DNA of 64,000 bases from Linepithema humile (taxonomy: Eukaryota; Arthropoda; Insecta; Hymenoptera; Formicidae): assembly GCF_040581485.1 (NCBI RefSeq), contig NC_090134.1, positions 3,472,001 to 3,536,000 of the forward strand, written 5' to 3'. A model generated the notes under the pieces. The model saw only the letters and a list, made by a program, of their open reading frames with translations, did no database searches and was not told where the DNA came from. Shown here in pieces: positions 1-15,500 of the stretch (position 1 is its first letter; each line of letters starts with the position of its first letter). The position numbers and the translations under genes were made by a program.

Positions 1-1018
1 GACAAACGGGAGCGACATGGTGCTCGTGAAAGAATGGAACGCACTTAACTCGGGACTGCTTAAACAGTTGTTTGATCGGCATTATATATTAGCAGAAAGG
101 AAAGCAAGAGAGAGCATGTGGCTGGTGCCACCGTTTATTAGCGACGCGATGTCAAAAGATGTGTGTCATCAATAATAATCTCGCGAATCTTTTGATTGAC
201 AGAAAGAAGCAAGCAGAAAAATTTGACTTCCCTCAAAGCCAAAGTTCTGAAATTTACTTACTCAATATGAGAATTATGTTAATAAAACAAATATTTAAAT
301 CAATACACGTGATTCAATATATAAAAAAAAGGAGACTTATCTTATCTGTAGAGTGATGTGCAAAAACAAGTATTCAAATCATAACAGAATCAATACACGA
401 AATGCCGAAAGTGAGGTAAGAAAATCACCGTCGGCGAATCTATTTCAACGCGATCGCTATTGTTGAGTATTCGCGCGGCGCGCGGCGGCCAGGTATAATA
501 TTCCGGATATTAAATCGCTTTTAAATCGGCTTAGCGTTAACTAGTGGCACTTTAAGCTGCCCGGTGAAATGATTATCAGGGCTTCCCACTCCGTCGAGAG
601 AGCCGGCTAGCTGTTATCGCCCGTTGATTAATTGTTATGCAATATGACGTCACACACGCCTACCCGGCCTACCCGGATTAGAATCCCGCGGTGGAGCATC
701 ACACGGTGGCGAACGCCTGCCCCGGGGTCCGCCTACGCGCGTCTCCCTCGGTACAGCGCGCATCGCGGCAGCATCCCTCTCGTTCTCGCTCTCGTCGCGT
801 TTGTATGCGTGCATTTCGCCGCATGCCGCACAGGCGGTTACAACACGGAGGGAGCGGCGCGAAGTTTCTGGCTAATCCTACGAATTTGAGCCAGCCGAAC
901 ATAGGATGCTGATGAATATTGATACTGCCGAGTCGACGGACCACCTCTAAACATAGATCGCGCGAGCGGCTCTTCTCGATTTTCACCCACGTCTAGGGAG
1001 GATGCGAAATGCAAGGTG

Positions 1019-1048
1019 CTCTCTCTCTCTCTCTCTCTCTATCTCTCT
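1019..1048. repeat. (CT)n microsatellite
   Basis: A run of CT dinucleotides with a single interruption (an A) is visible. On the minus strand it reads as GA repeats, a possible GAGA-factor type site, but nothing else supports a function. Confidence 0.9.
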
Positions 1049-4000
1049 GTCTCGAAGACCTCTACTACTATTGCACGCGGAAGACCTAGATTGCGCGGAA
1101 ATGTTTGTTTGATAAGATGAAGATTAGAGAGATTATTCAAGTAAAAGAGAAAATTCTAAAATTTGCAAGATACAAATTTCGCAAAATATATTATCGCATA
1201 TACAGACAAAATTTGAAAGAAAAAAATCAAAAGTTTTATCGACGAGAATCAACAAATTTTTGAAGGGACGAATATCAAAGTTTTCTCTGTAAAAATGAGA
1301 GAGAGATAAAGCATTCTTAAGCGTCTCTAGCTTTGCGACACGTCGCGGTTCGCTTTGAAAGGCGAAAAGCTGACGGCTTGTGGCTCGATGCTCCCCGGTA
1401 ACCTTGCACCATTATTCCCCTAAATAAAAGAAACCATAAATCGCGAGTGCACAGGCCCGTGGAGAAGCCACGCCGCTGCTCCATTATATCTTTCACGATG
1501 AACGGTGCCCTTCTTCGTCGGCCATTATGCCACGGAGATAGTAAGGAAGCAGCCACCCCTTTATCTCGGTAGATTCCGCGGTGAGAGTAATGCGCGGAAA
1601 TCAAGGGTTAATTCCTCGGCGTCGTAAAGCATTTTATCTACCTCCGGTAGTGCCGTCGGAACGAGAAATATTCAAATATGGCAATAGATATAGTAGATCG
1701 CGGACGCGTCAATCGAATGCCAAACGAAATCCGTACTGCTGTTTCTCCTATTCGCATTTACATATCCATTTATGCCGGTGATTATGAAAATAGATTAAAT
1801 CGCAAATATGGAAGAGAGAATTTAGAAGATATCATATATTTTGTTTTATGCTCTTATACACGCAAAAACTCACAAAACTTTACCATTATTAATAATTGTT
1901 ACTATTAATCTCTCTTAAAATACTAATTGTAAGTGTAATTTTTAAAACATTTAATAACGTATAAAATAATGTTTATCTTTTTGACAACGTGATGGAATTT
2001 AAAGAAAAAAATTTATCAATAAATTTTGATACGTTTTCTTCATGTATAAAAAAGTATTATTAATCAATATTAAATGAAATATTAAATTATATACATATAA
2101 TAATTATTTTTAAAAAGTCATGTAATCTAGAATTAAGTATAATGAATCATTCTTGTATGTTGCCATAACAGTTGCATAATGATTGCTGTCTGAGAAAGAG
2201 ATAAGAGTTCAAGTGATCGAATGGTCCATCGATCGCGAAAAAGAGAGATTTGCTTACGCTATGCGAACATATACATTACAATGTATTGCACAATGTGCAT
2301 GTGTGTGAATACGAACATACTACGCGAGGACCTTTCGGACCTCTAACACCTGATCCCTACTAAAGATCCTATCGGGAAAATTGGATTCGGTGTCAGGGTG
2401 ACCGCTGAAACGTATAAGCAGCTCGTAAAATACTTTTTAGCGCACGAGCGCCTCCACGTCGAGGGATTAAGCTTTATGGTTAGATAAGGATCCGGGATTC
2501 GGTTCCCCGTGTTCCTCGCGCCCGCCGGGCTTCTATCCCTTGAAAAATAATAACCGCGACAACGATCTCTCGAGCAGTCAAAACGAATATTTCGCGAATC
2601 AGAATCCATCCCTCCTTCTAGTTTTTTTCCCATACGAGAGAGAGAAACAGAGAAAAAGAAAACGTGAAATATTCCGAGCTATGCTTCACGAATCTCCTAA
2701 TGTTAATGCGGATTGATTGTACAAAGTCGGATCCGACGATCTAAAAAATATAATTTAGTCGAATTTGACTTTCTGATCTTAATATCCTGCCTAAAGTAAA
2801 CCTGACAGTAGGATTAAAAAAAAGATTCAACAAATAAGATTAGTATAAGATAAAAAATAATAAAAACCTTTCGGAAATTAACGATTGTATCTGTAACTAA
2901 TGTTTTTTAAATTTTGTTTTATCAATATATCTACAATAAGTGTCTTTTGTCGCAAAAGATCTATTACGTTGTCTTATTCAGCCAACAGTTTCAATAACCC
3001 CACTCGACCTTATACCAACAGGAGGAGAACTAGATTGCTACATTTAACGCTTCTTTGTAGCGTCGTCGCAGGGGCATCCTCAATATTTTCTCACGGAGTG
3101 AAATATCGTCCCGAAAGTCATTCTTCTCCGGGCAATGGGGCCAATTCGGGTCAGCGAATTGCCTTATTGACGGGCAGGCTGGACGGCCGGAGGGACTTTC
3201 AGTGTCTCAGATGGAACGCAAAATCGAGTTACGGCCAACGCCATCGTCGTCGTCGCTGCAATAAGCGACGTAGGCGATGTATCGAGGAGATATATGGCTA
3301 TTACGTCTCCTAAGTAGCTTGAGCCTCCGCGATCAAGAAGATCGACTGAAGATCGATCCGATTTCATTTATCTTTCTCTTGGCCATCTTAAACGTTATCG
3401 CAGGATTTCAATCAGAATAATACGATTTCTGCCAGAACAACCGGCGATTATAATTCAAAAATGATCAATATATTATTTTTCATAAGAATTTTCGTCTCAC
3501 ATCCAAATATGAATCCTAACATTTCGTACATCAATAGCGAATTATCCTGTATACTTTCTCGACTACTCGATTGTAACTCCGTCGTATCAAGGAATCGACA
3601 ATAAGAGGGCGAGAAAAATGAAATTGAGAAGCCGGGCGAGCACGTTGGCCGATAAAATGCTGTCGGGACGACACTCGGGTCTCTCGATGACGTAAAAAAA
3701 GTACCCTCGGGGAGTGGCGACAAGGGGAAAAGGGGGTTGGCGTGGAATAAAACGCGGCGACGTTTATTCGGTCGGACAGGAGCCGAGTGACCGAGTCAAG
3801 TAGAACGTACAGCTTGGTCACAGTCCGTTTGATCTAATAAAACAGAGCAAGACCCTGCTATCCTTCTTCAATTTTCTCGACACCGTGCGTAACCGATCAT
3901 GCAAGAATTCGGCATTGTTAAAACTCGCGTTTGCTTTTTATCTACATGTACAAATTTAAAGAGTTAATAAAATATAAACAATGCCCCATCTTTATCGTAA

Positions 4001-5905
4001 GAAACGATTAATAATTCTTTATATAATAATAATAGATTCTTTAATAAATTTAGTCAACTTCCTCAATAAAAATATCGAAAGTGATCATTATTCCTATTAC
4101 TTTATAATTTATTTTTATAATTAAATCGCAAATTAAAATTTTATTACATAAAAGTCTAGTTGACATTAATTAAAAAATATAATTCGCTATTTACATCTCT
4201 GAAATTTAGTTCATAAAAAATGTCTTATTTAACAAACGTAATAAAAATTCAACGTAATAAAATATGACATTGTTAAAATCGTTGCAGATCGACTCTTATA
4301 AAATAAAACTTTTAAAATACAAAGTTCTGTCAATTTTTATTGAATGACGATTACAATGATATAACATTGGCATCGATATCAACTGATCCAACGCAAGACG
4401 TTCCAATTTTACGAAATAAATACGATACGCCATACTTCGTTCATAGTTGAAGTCGCACTTTTACAATGCTGGAAGCTCGTCAGGACGCACAAGATCGTCT
4501 CTTGTCGCGCTGCAACGATTTTTTTCCTCCTCGTCAGCGTGCTGTCCGATATAATCCGCGCTTGATCAGATTAAACGTTGCACAGAGGGAGGGAGAAAGG
4601 GAGCGAAACAGAGAGAGAGAAAGACAGGAAGAGAGGGAGGCAGAGGTAGAGGCGGAGGCAGTTGCGAGGGTGTGGCGGTTTGCTAGAAACCACCGCGCCG
4701 CAACCATCGCCATCGCTACGACCACCGTGTCGCCGGATGAAAGAGGCTCAAACTCACCGCGCCGTAAAATAACATTGTCCCGCGATACGGAGCACGAGGA
4801 GATGGGGGAGTGAGATGACGGCGGTGGCGAAAGGGATGGACCGGGCGAGAGAGCGCGGCGAGTGGTTTCTTTATTTTCTTCGCCGAACTCCCGGCGTACT
4901 TACGTTAAGTACCGCGGAAGCGTAGCCGTTCGCGCCGCTGGCGAGCCGGCTGCGAAACGGCGCGCGCAGTGCGTTTTAACGAAATCACGGCAAAGAAAAC
5001 TAACTTGTATATTTAACGCTTTTAACACCTCAACACTTTGCGGACCTATTGTCGGTTATATTCATAGTTTTGCCAAGATTATTGAGAATGCTTCGTACTT
5101 GCGAGTTCTTCGCAATATTTTACGAAGCTAAAATTTTATTCCGTAATGTTTCCGCAATTTCTCCAAATTTATTTATTTATTCGATTTATTTTGTCCTTAC
5201 AATATACTTTACAATTATTAATGCTTTATCGTTTCTCTCGTGCAAGGACTAAGGACACGAGGATTCTATAATTCCTCTACATCTGTGTGCATGCGGAAAA
5301 TGCAAGGCTTCCGGTGCGAAGAGGATTACCGGCGAAGGAAAAGTCCGACTACGTTACTGGAAGGTAGGGGTGGAGGGCGACGGGAACGTAGTGGAGCGAA
5401 ACACGGGGGTGGCCAGGGGGATGTGCAGGGTGTAACAGGGTGTCGGGTGTTGGAGATTACGGCGGGACAAGCAATATTAAGCGGCCAGGAACAAAAAGAC
5501 GATCCACCACGCCGGATTACCCGCGATGCACCGCGTTGTTCCGTGAAATTGATACGCGAGATGCTTTTTAACGGGGAATAACGGTGAGCGCCGTCGCCGC
5601 GGATTTCCCGCGAACCTACCGCGGAAATATTCGACACGATTTAGATAACCCGCCGTCGCGACACATCGGGCACAAAAGAAACGATTTGTACCGGCCTTAG
5701 AAAAGAAGTGGGGGAGGGGGGTGAAGGTCTGCTAATGAAGAAAGTCTGAAAATAATTAGATCATTTGTCACTGGTGTCGGAAGCGTTTTTTAGCAGCATA
5801 GACGGCGTCGAAATAGGTAAGATACTTTTTCGTAAGTGCTATCTATGCATTTCTTTTTGCAGCATAAGTAAAAAATTATAATATAATACAAAAGGTAAAA
5901 GATCA

Positions 5906-5907
<2 letters not shown>

Positions 5908-5937
<30 letters not shown>
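5908..5937. repeat. (GA)n microsatellite
   Basis: About fifteen uninterrupted AG/GA dinucleotides lie in an AT-rich background. It is a simple sequence repeat; a regulatory role as a GAGA site is possible but unsupported. Confidence 0.95.
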
Positions 5938-5939
<2 letters not shown>

Positions 5940-6500
5940 GAATATAATAAATTCTCCTACTCACAAAAGCAAAATGTTATCTGTATTAATTGTATTGTAA
6001 TTAAATGTATGCAATAGTAAATATAATAAAAACATTTAGTATATTAATAATTAGCATTTAGAAAAAATGGTATAATTAAAAATATTGTTGAGCAGTAGAA
6101 ACGATATTTTTTTACTATGCATTGTGTGTTATGTCCAGCACTGCTCGACATTGGTCTCCCAGGAGAAAATGATTCCGAGGCAAAGTTGGTTACGGACCAA
6201 TAGAGGATGGGACCGTGGGGGACAGTAATATATAATGTTTTACAACATATCTCTTCTACCTGCTCTCTAGTCGGCACACGTAGCAAGGTTTATCTAAATA
6301 TTGCCATAGGAAAAAAGAAGCAACTCTCTTTCTGCCTGGGTAGAGTCGCCCTATCGGCCGCGTGGGAAACATTATTCTACAGAAGCGAGCGCGAGGTGCG
6401 ATCTCTCTAGCATGGCGCAAACCGATTGGGTCCGGGTAAAATTTTAATCTTTTAAAACGCGCCAAGATTTGCACGCTCGTATAGCGCGTCTCGCATGATT

Positions 6501-9500
6501 CAAGCCCGATTTACATTCTTAAGCGCTTGCGTTAAGGCTACGAGTCACGTGCTTTCACGTGCAATAGCAATCACATTCAACAAGAACTTATGAAAATTGT
6601 AATGGAAACAGTAATTGCAAAAAGAAAGTATTGTTTTGAGAAAAATGCATAAAGTTTTAACATTATCATATAAAATTGCTATAAATGCTCATCGATTAGC
6701 TATCGATAAAGTCGATATTATATTTCCATATATATAAGTTGCAAGTAAAATTAAATAGAAACTATGAATATATTGTTTTCACAACACAGTATTTTAATAT
6801 TTTTCATTCTCTCAATCGACAAAAAATAAAATAATTACCTTTGCGGCAACAAAAAAATATCAAATCAAACCTACTTATGTAAAAAATGTCGAAGCTGTAT
6901 GCAATATTATAATACTAAATTTTAATAAAAGAGTTAATCAAGAATTGTGAATCAGGAATTGTGAATCGCGATAATACGAACGCAGGTATGAGTACGCGCG
7001 AAAAATCAAGTGAAGTTTCTTTGTTCCGCTGTGTAGAAGGATAAAGGATGCATATCTTATTTTGATCGGAAAACGCATATATTTTCATATCCGAACGAAC
7101 GGCACGGGAATATTGTAATTTGCATCAGAGATGGCGGAAAGAACTAAGTCGTGGACTGTATAGAAGAATCGCGGGGAACGGGAGCCACCGGCGGAATCGG
7201 CAGAATATGCAAATGCGAATCCACGGTGCGTTCCAAATCTTTAGATCTGGACGAATAACTCGAAAGTGCCGAACCAACCCTCTTTACTTTCTCATATCAC
7301 CGCCAAAAATACGTAGAAGATCCAGTTCGAGAAATTTCAACTTTAATAACGAGGTGCTTTATCGCGAACGCTGACGATTTCGTATTTAAATAACTCTGTA
7401 ATGATTTGAAATATTCATCAATAATCAATAAGCGATTATTGAATCTAAACCGATCATTTTTATATGTTCGACTCACTCAGACTCCATTTAATTCACGATA
7501 TGTAATTTATGCCTCTAATTAATTCATAATTAGTATAAGTAGCTATTTCATTATAATACGATATTTCTGTGCATTCATCGATTATTACATAGAAAATATT
7601 TCATCAATTTGATTGCTATTTGAGTGTAAAAGCATGAATACAGAAACATTGTGAATACATAAGACGCGATGAAAACGTCAGGCGGCGGATGCAGGAAAAC
7701 ATTTCTCGAAAGCGAGCGAGTGTCGCGACGCATCAGCCGCGGTGCGATTCTGAAAACCATTATCGGTCTCCTTCCGCCCTGCGCATCGCCGTGGAAAGGA
7801 CCGCGTAGGATTTATGCCCGCGTTTTGTAACGATCGGCTGTGTCGCTACACTATTGTAGATCGCGGTTGTGTAGAGGCGTCACGGTGCATCGCGCGTGCA
7901 CCACGTCGCCGCGACTCGCGACGAAAAAATCGGCAAATCCAATAAAGGGTGAATAATGCCGGGCGTTACCGAAGTGCGAATCCGTAGGTTTGAATGGGGG
8001 TCGGACAGGGAGTAGGCGATCGCGTATTTATCGAAGCGAGAGTTGAAGAATGGGGACGAGAGAGTAGGATTTGTGATGAGGAATGCTCGAGACGAAGCGA
8101 GATGAACGAGAGAGAAAAGATGAACAATGGCCGATTATCCATTTGACGCGCCAATTGGTACATATTGGCTTAAGATCTCACATGTGAAGGGGTTGTAAAG
8201 TGAGTCATACTAAGAAGCTAAATTTCTGAATAACAAATTACAGTGTAAAGAATAGTTACACTTGTTTCATTTGAAAACTTAAAACTTCTTCTCTTGATTA
8301 AGAAGATATAAAAATATTAAAACGTATACAATATTTTAGAAATTGTATCTCTTTGTATTTTTTTGCAGGAAACACGTAGACATATATCTAGGTTTCTAAA
8401 TTATATCAAAATCTAAGGCTTTAAAATATTTGGATGCATTATTGGAAAAGAGAGAGCACGAATGATGAACTCGCAGAAGAGAGAAAACGCGAAATTTGTA
8501 ATAGAGAGAAACACGACCGATGGATATATGTGGTCGGCTTCCGTAACGCCGACGGGTTTTACTAATAACCGATATACCCCAAGCTAACCGTGGAATATTA
8601 TAATTGATTTATCGCGCTAACGATACACACGTCGGATTTATCAGCCCATGGTCCCGTCCCGTCGCCGTTCCGCCGAGCCGTTCCGCGACGCACCGCGGAA
8701 CCGATCGAACGGAACGGCGATCGACGATAGACCGCATCCGGTCGACTCGCCGCTGCCTGCGGGTGCATTCATTTGACACGGCTCGTTCGGATATGCAACG
8801 TGCTCGGCAACCGCGTTAAGTGTCGTTTCATTTAACGTGTTCATTTAGCCGTCGTGTCCGGAATAGATGCGTCGGCGAACAACCGATTAACTTTGAAGAG
8901 TATACATAGGTTCAAATTTGTAAAAGATATGTCTGATACGTTGCTTATCTGTTAGATACACACTGAGAAATATAAGCTAAAAGTTACGCTGAAAGTTATC
9001 TTCTATTTTGCCGACTTCTCTATTAGCGATTTAAAACGCTATTACGATAATATTCTTACTCAACTGAGAAGAAATTATCCAGAAAGATATCAAGGATAAA
9101 AAGAAATGATATTTTGGAATATTATATAAACAAATCAGTTTGTTTTTCCTAAGCTCTAATGATTTCAGATATAATTCTGTTTCTTTATAATATTAAAATT
9201 CTCAGTCTTAAAATTTCTCAGATAAAACTGCATACACGCGACATTAGATATCGCAACAAACTGTATCCTTTGCAAGGTCGATTAAAAGTGCTCGATTCTA
9301 TCTTGATGAGAAAATGATGATCTGGGCATTTAGAAGCTTGAGCTGCCGGTGCCCGACGGAGCAGGCGGCCACGTCGCGATTGGTGGCGAAGAGAAATTAT
9401 TCTTTCGGCCGTACGATCGCCATCCACCGCCGCGCGGCACTCCGTCGGGCAAGGGTTGATAATAAATTCAAATTTAGGGGTGCGCGCAATCTGTGATTCA

Positions 9501-12500
9501 GCGCCATTAAGCACAGGATCTCTCTAAAGGACGCCACCCCGTACTTCCTCCTAACTTGGCACATCCGTGAGAGTGCCCCGACTCTTTAAATCCGCTAAGA
9601 GGTAAGGGTCACTTTGGCAATCGAAGGACCGCATAACGTCAATTTTTAAACTTTATGCAGGACTTTTTCGGCAACATAATTCTTCATCATATTTTAATTT
9701 TTTCATTAGTATTTGATAAAATTGTTAAAAAATTGTGTTTTGTTCAAGTATTTAATTATCATTGCAAAAACTTACTATTAAGTACCGTAAAAATAAAGGA
9801 AACACTAAGAACATTAAATTTACTTTTTTAATAATTAACTTCGTAATATATTTGTCCTTTTTAAAATTTTTTCCTCCAAGTTATGTTTAAAAATTTTCAT
9901 ATTTTAAATCAAGTAAAGAGATAGAGACACGTGATCGTAAAACACGCAAAATAAAATCTACTTAAGTACCCCAGAAACAGAATGCCGAACGAGGACACTT
10001 TATGGTTGTAATCGAACCAAGTTTTTTAACTGTCTAGATGGTCTTTTCCTTTCTGGGACATAAAATTTCTGCGGATATTCACGTATCGATTGCCTCTGGG
10101 ACGAGAGCAGAACGCGAGAGCCACGTTTCACCATTGATGGCCGACGATTAACGTGCTCGTCTATCGCGATCAGTGATGCGTTTCGCAAACGCAAAATCGC
10201 CAGCAACAAGCATTAAAGTCGTTCCTTCGATTGCCCGAGAAATGAACGATTTCGCGTTCACGTCTATTTTGCGAGACAAACCGCGACGATTATCGATTGG
10301 TGCCACCGATAACGAATGTGGAATAGGGACGAGAAAAAGAAGGTTTCTAGGAGGCTTTGATTTATATCGCGCCGATATTTTCCGCAAGTCTCAGTGTTTC
10401 TTAATTCGAGGTTTCTCCGCGTGCTTGCCGCGGGGGTAATTCGATTTCCTAGCGAATCGGTTGGAAGTAAATCAGAGTACAGTCGCCAGCAAAATTCGCT
10501 GCAAGACACTATCATAATTTCCGCGAGATGCATAACGCCGATTGTCTCACAATATTACCGTAATGCTTGTGCAAAATCTTTTTTAATTATACTGGATTGT
10601 ATTTTGTGTGTTTTTTAAGCAATTTTACCATTAGAAATAAATTTCATTAATTATTTGATGAATATTTATATGTAAACATACTAATAAACAGTTCAGAAAA
10701 ATGATATTAATATATTATGTCAAATAAAGAGATGCTTGTTAATTAATTTTTTATAAATTAATTTCTTATAATACTTAATATGTTCACACATTTCGCAAGT
10801 TATTAATTTTATATGACAATTAGTCATTACTAATTCTTTATAAATTTTAATGTAAAATTTTCATAAAATGAGGTGTTCAATGCTTTATTATAAATTTTTT
10901 CTCATTTCTCAATATCTTTTGTATCAAAACATAATTATTTAAAAAAAAAAGACATAATCATATATGTATACCATATTATAAGATTAAATTCGCCGTTCAT
11001 GATCAGATTAGAAAATTGAAATCATAATGCAATTTACTCTATACCCTCGATTTGCCCAACAAACCCGCTAATAATTTTTATTAGATTTAAATTTTACTTT
11101 TACAGTTTTGGAAACTCGTTTGCGAATGCTAGTAAAAGTATGTGTTGGATCAATATCGCAATAATTTTCGAAAAGTACCAGCAACCGAATGCAAATGATA
11201 TCACTTCACACGTGTTCGCAAATGTTAAATTGAGAGATACGCGAGAAAGTTTCGAGACGACAGACCGATATACGTTTTTACATATTAGTTTTTTCGGTAG
11301 GCTTTTCAACGGCCTATATTCGACTAAGAAACGAGACTAGTGCGTATCGAACCATCCCCGGGGAAATCTTCCTACTACAATCCTTAAATAACGTCGGTCT
11401 GCGACAGACTGATAACCGAAAGATCGATCAATTTTCAGTGTAAAGACCTACTGCTACATCGGGACAAGATATTGCGTAAGTTGCAAATCGTAATCTATTA
11501 AGTTTTAGTGACCTGGTTAAGATTATTCGAATTTTTAGTTCGTGTCACACGATTAATTTGAATTTTTCGTCCGTATTATACGGTTAAAGCCAAAAACGTT
11601 AATCTCTTATAAGTTATACTATATGCTAAATAAATTCCGCACATTTATATGCTATGCTAAAAATGTCAGTAATCTTATAGCAACTTTTTAATATTTAACA
11701 GTTGAATGCCTCAAGGCACAGGAATAAAATTTCAAGCATAAAATTTTCAGTATGGTTACAATATATTCCGTTAATTCTGTTTAAAGAATAATAAACATAC
11801 CTGTGTGCAATGCATTTTGCAAATATGCCCAGCAACGCGCACGAAGAGAAATTGTAATTGGGTTGATCATAAATTACGCTGGATTCTGGCGATTATTTCT
11901 ACTTGGCTGAACATACGCAGGTTTTTCCACTGTGGCGCGCAATAAGCCCGAATTACCTGTAACACAGTTTTCGTTTCAGTTTCATGGTTGGTTCTATTCA
12001 AAATTAATTTATGTTTTCTATCTACTAATAAATCTTATCAAATTTATTAAAAACAATCAAACACAATACCTTACACAATTTATATTTTCCTTAAATTAAA
12101 GATTAATAAATAATGCATTTCGATAAAATTTGTGTTATATAGAGCAATATTTGGCGCAGTGATCTGTTTATCTATTACTGAGTAATCTGTTTTTTATAGA
12201 CTTTTCTATTTTCTTGAGAGAGAAAAATTTTTAAACTATACAAAAGTATAATGAAAAAAAGCCGTTTCACTTCTTTTCTGTTAGTATTCTGGGATTAAAC
12301 GATCGTCGGGAAGCGATTTGAGCAACTTTAACGTCGCTTACTCCGCAACCCATACCTAGCACGTACGAGCACTCTTGCCCGGTACCCGGGACTAAGGTAC
12401 TCCTTCGCAAATCCGTCTGGCCGTTCAGCAGCGGGCAACGGACTGCATACCAATTTCCAATTTGTCCGGCATATCGGCCGGGCGCTCAAGAGCGTGACAC

Positions 12501-15500
12501 AAATGCCAGATGCAATCAACGGATTGCGAAGGAAGGCGCTCTTCAGCGTTAATCCACGATTATCGAGCGCGATTACTTTGCCCCCTAAGTAACCCTCCTT
12601 CCTTCCAACTGATGAAAAGAATATTTACCCAGATTATAATATCTCTTACCCGTATTTCGAGATTATATATAAAAGCTCTCCATTAATTTTAATTCCTCTT
12701 TTTGGTGTAATATCTATTACGTTTTCTTTTTTCTATGTTTATCACTAAGAAAAAGTAACAGAAGATGAATTAATCTTTTAATATAGTTGAAAGATTATTC
12801 AGTAGTTTTGAAATATTTTATAGAAAATATGTAAACGTGATACGTATAAATAAGACAATATTATATCGTATTAAAAAAAATATTGAAAGGACGTCGACCC
12901 GATGTTGCAACGAACGCAAAGCAAGATTCACTCGGTTTTCTTTGGGACGCTCCTACCGCTTCAATATTGTCGCTATCTCTTGTATACAGTTGCCGCCATA
13001 TTCCGCGGAAAGACGCCATATTACCGGAAACCACCCCCTTTTATGTTGGCTTGTCGCGGACCGTCTCCGCGAAAACTACCCCCATAAAAGTTGACGACTT
13101 AAATCGTAGGGCGTATGCCGTGTTAGGGGGAAGGAAGAAACCTCTAAGACTATCGCGGATACTTGCGAGATTCTTCGACATATCCTAGAATACGTCGCTT
13201 CATTTTAGAAAGACCAACAAAAAATTGAATAATAGTTAACAAAAATATCTCGAAAAAATGCAATCTTTCACAATACACTTGAAATCACAAAACTGATTGA
13301 TATTGTATTACTTTACAAGTTATTCTGTAAAATACTAAATTATTAAAGATATAATTTTCTATATTTTTGTAATATAATTGTTCATAAATTTTGATTGTAT
13401 ATTTCTGTCAAACCCTGTGTATAATTTTTTTTCAAAATTATTATACATTCTTTCAAATTAATATTTAAATTAAAATCAAACTATCTCTTTTGAGAGGTTC
13501 AATATTCAATTTATTATTATTGGTTAATACGTTAATTATATAATTATTATACAATTAAATATTATTACTAATAATATTTAATATAAAGTAATATTATTAT
13601 TTTATTATTTAATAAATAATTAAAATTATTTTTAAGAATTAGACATGCATGTGGAGAGGATTTTCAAATAATAAATCTCTCGAACTAAAAAATTATGATA
13701 TGACAATTTTCTTTTTGCTTGCTTTGAAAATGCAAATCCAACAAAATGAGGAATTTACAGCCGTCATCACATCGGAAACTTCTCCAACGGAATCGCCGTG
13801 AAAGACATTCGATTACGATTCGCGGGACTTTATCATCGCCGTCCATAAATTCTGAGTTCGCGCAAAAGCAATCTGCGTCGGCGGTGATCCTAATAACCGC
13901 ACGGCCATTCGTTCACCGAGGAGAGTGAGTCGTAATCCTAACTGAAAGACACTCGGCGGAAAAGAAGACGGAAAAAGAAACGCCCGAAGTGGCCGTAATG
14001 AAGTAGATCGAGATAAATATGGAAAGGAGGGCTTAAAGTAAATGGTGATCTCGGCCGCGGATCCCGCCTCAATATGCTTGAAAGTGTCTCTCGCTGACGT
14101 GGCACTTCGGAATTGAACGTTCAGAAGATTAGTCCGACACCAATATCTATAACGATTGATGATGATACATAACGTCGACGGAGTTCTGCTATTATGTTGG
14201 GGAATTACGATAAAAAGGCTCGTAGTTGTGATCAAGATGGTCACTTTCTATATGCATAAAGTTCAGAAGAGACTAATATGAAAAATTAAATACAATAAGA
14301 AATGTAGGATATTTACTTTTAATTACTATATACCGACTGTGCTAATTTCAAAGAAATATGAATGCTTTTAAATAAGCGAATGCACTTCTCGACGTCGAGG
14401 CGTTCGGCTTTTGCGGCTAATATGACCGATGTATGTATGAGGCTGCGATATGTAAGGGGCAGGGGTGCATAAATATGTGCGTATGCGTCACCGCGCGCAT
14501 AAGTGCCGATGAGGGGATTTGTAAATGATCTTAACGTTTCGCGTCAATCACTCTTATGCCGTTCCGACACGCACTGGCACGCTTGCATGCAGAAAATTTG
14601 GAAGGTTTCGATTTTCAAAGGGTTTTGTTAGCCGATCAAGTATATAACTCAATTTTTCTCTATTCCGCGTATATTTTCCGCGTAATATTTTCACGTCGAG
14701 ATGCAAATTGAAGAACAAACTTTAACGCTTATTATATCTTCTTGAAAAGACAATTGTACGAATAATTTTTGCACGCTGTAAATAAATTTCTTGCAAACAT
14801 ATTTGATCGTTTGCAAAATGACAAAAACATATTTTGTCTTATAAAATTATTATAAATTATTTTCAAGTTGCTCAATTTGAGTTCTTCACATTAATTAATT
14901 GGTACTTATTGCAAAGCTATCCATTATTCTGGTATTTTATTCTGACAAGATATTTTGATCAAGAAAAAAAAACTGCGCGTCGAGTGCGACGCGACACGAG
15001 GATCTACGATGATCTACTGAGAAAAGTATATCGCTTCGATGATATATGTACACTGCGGAGGGGGAGGGACACGTTACGCGGTAAGGTAAAGTTCTCTCAA
15101 GACGCCGGAAAGTGCGCGCAAAAAGAATCTTTCGGAAGACGCTACGGCGGCGGCGAGAAGGGGCGAAATTACGTCAAAAGTCTCGAGAATTTATCGGAGC
15201 ACTTTTTAAACTCCGCCTTCGCGCGATTAGCATATTATTTCTATAGAAACGGAGAACGGTGAGAGAGTGTATGCGCTTGCAGTGCGGCTTTTCTCTATAT
15301 CGGGCTAGGAACAGGGTGAATGTAGGGAGCATATCAAATATGTTGATAAATGATCCCTTTGAGCGATGAATAGACGGCGTCGGGTTCGTACATATCCTTT
15401 TTCATCGGCGGCGGCCAACATTTGAATGTCAGAAGAAACGCGCCCGTTGCGTTCTCTCGATCTCTCGCCTTGTCGAAGTATCAAAATCACACACAGGCAC

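Larger units (their letters stand above)
1..6500. other. Gene-poor region, left edge
   Basis: No coding region can be supported here. Open frames up to about 137 codons exist (for example 2900-3313 + and 4466-4813 +) but none resembles a known family, and their composition is that of the local CpG-rich or purine-rich DNA. CpG-rich blocks lie near 470-1000, 3660-3830 and 4500-5000 between AT-rich stretches. A CT repeat lies at 1019-1048 and a GA repeat at 5908-5937. The region may be intergenic, regulatory, or intron of a gene whose exons lie outside the window. Confidence 0.6.

Noticed and set aside
2900..3313. Plus-strand frame of 137 codons
   Set aside because: The N-terminal part is AT-rich and the C-terminal part an Arg-rich reading of CG-repeat DNA; no family resemblance.
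13813..14244. Minus-strand frame of 143 codons
   Set aside because: No recognisable domain, no splice partners, and it overlaps a CpG-rich island where long frames are expected by chance.
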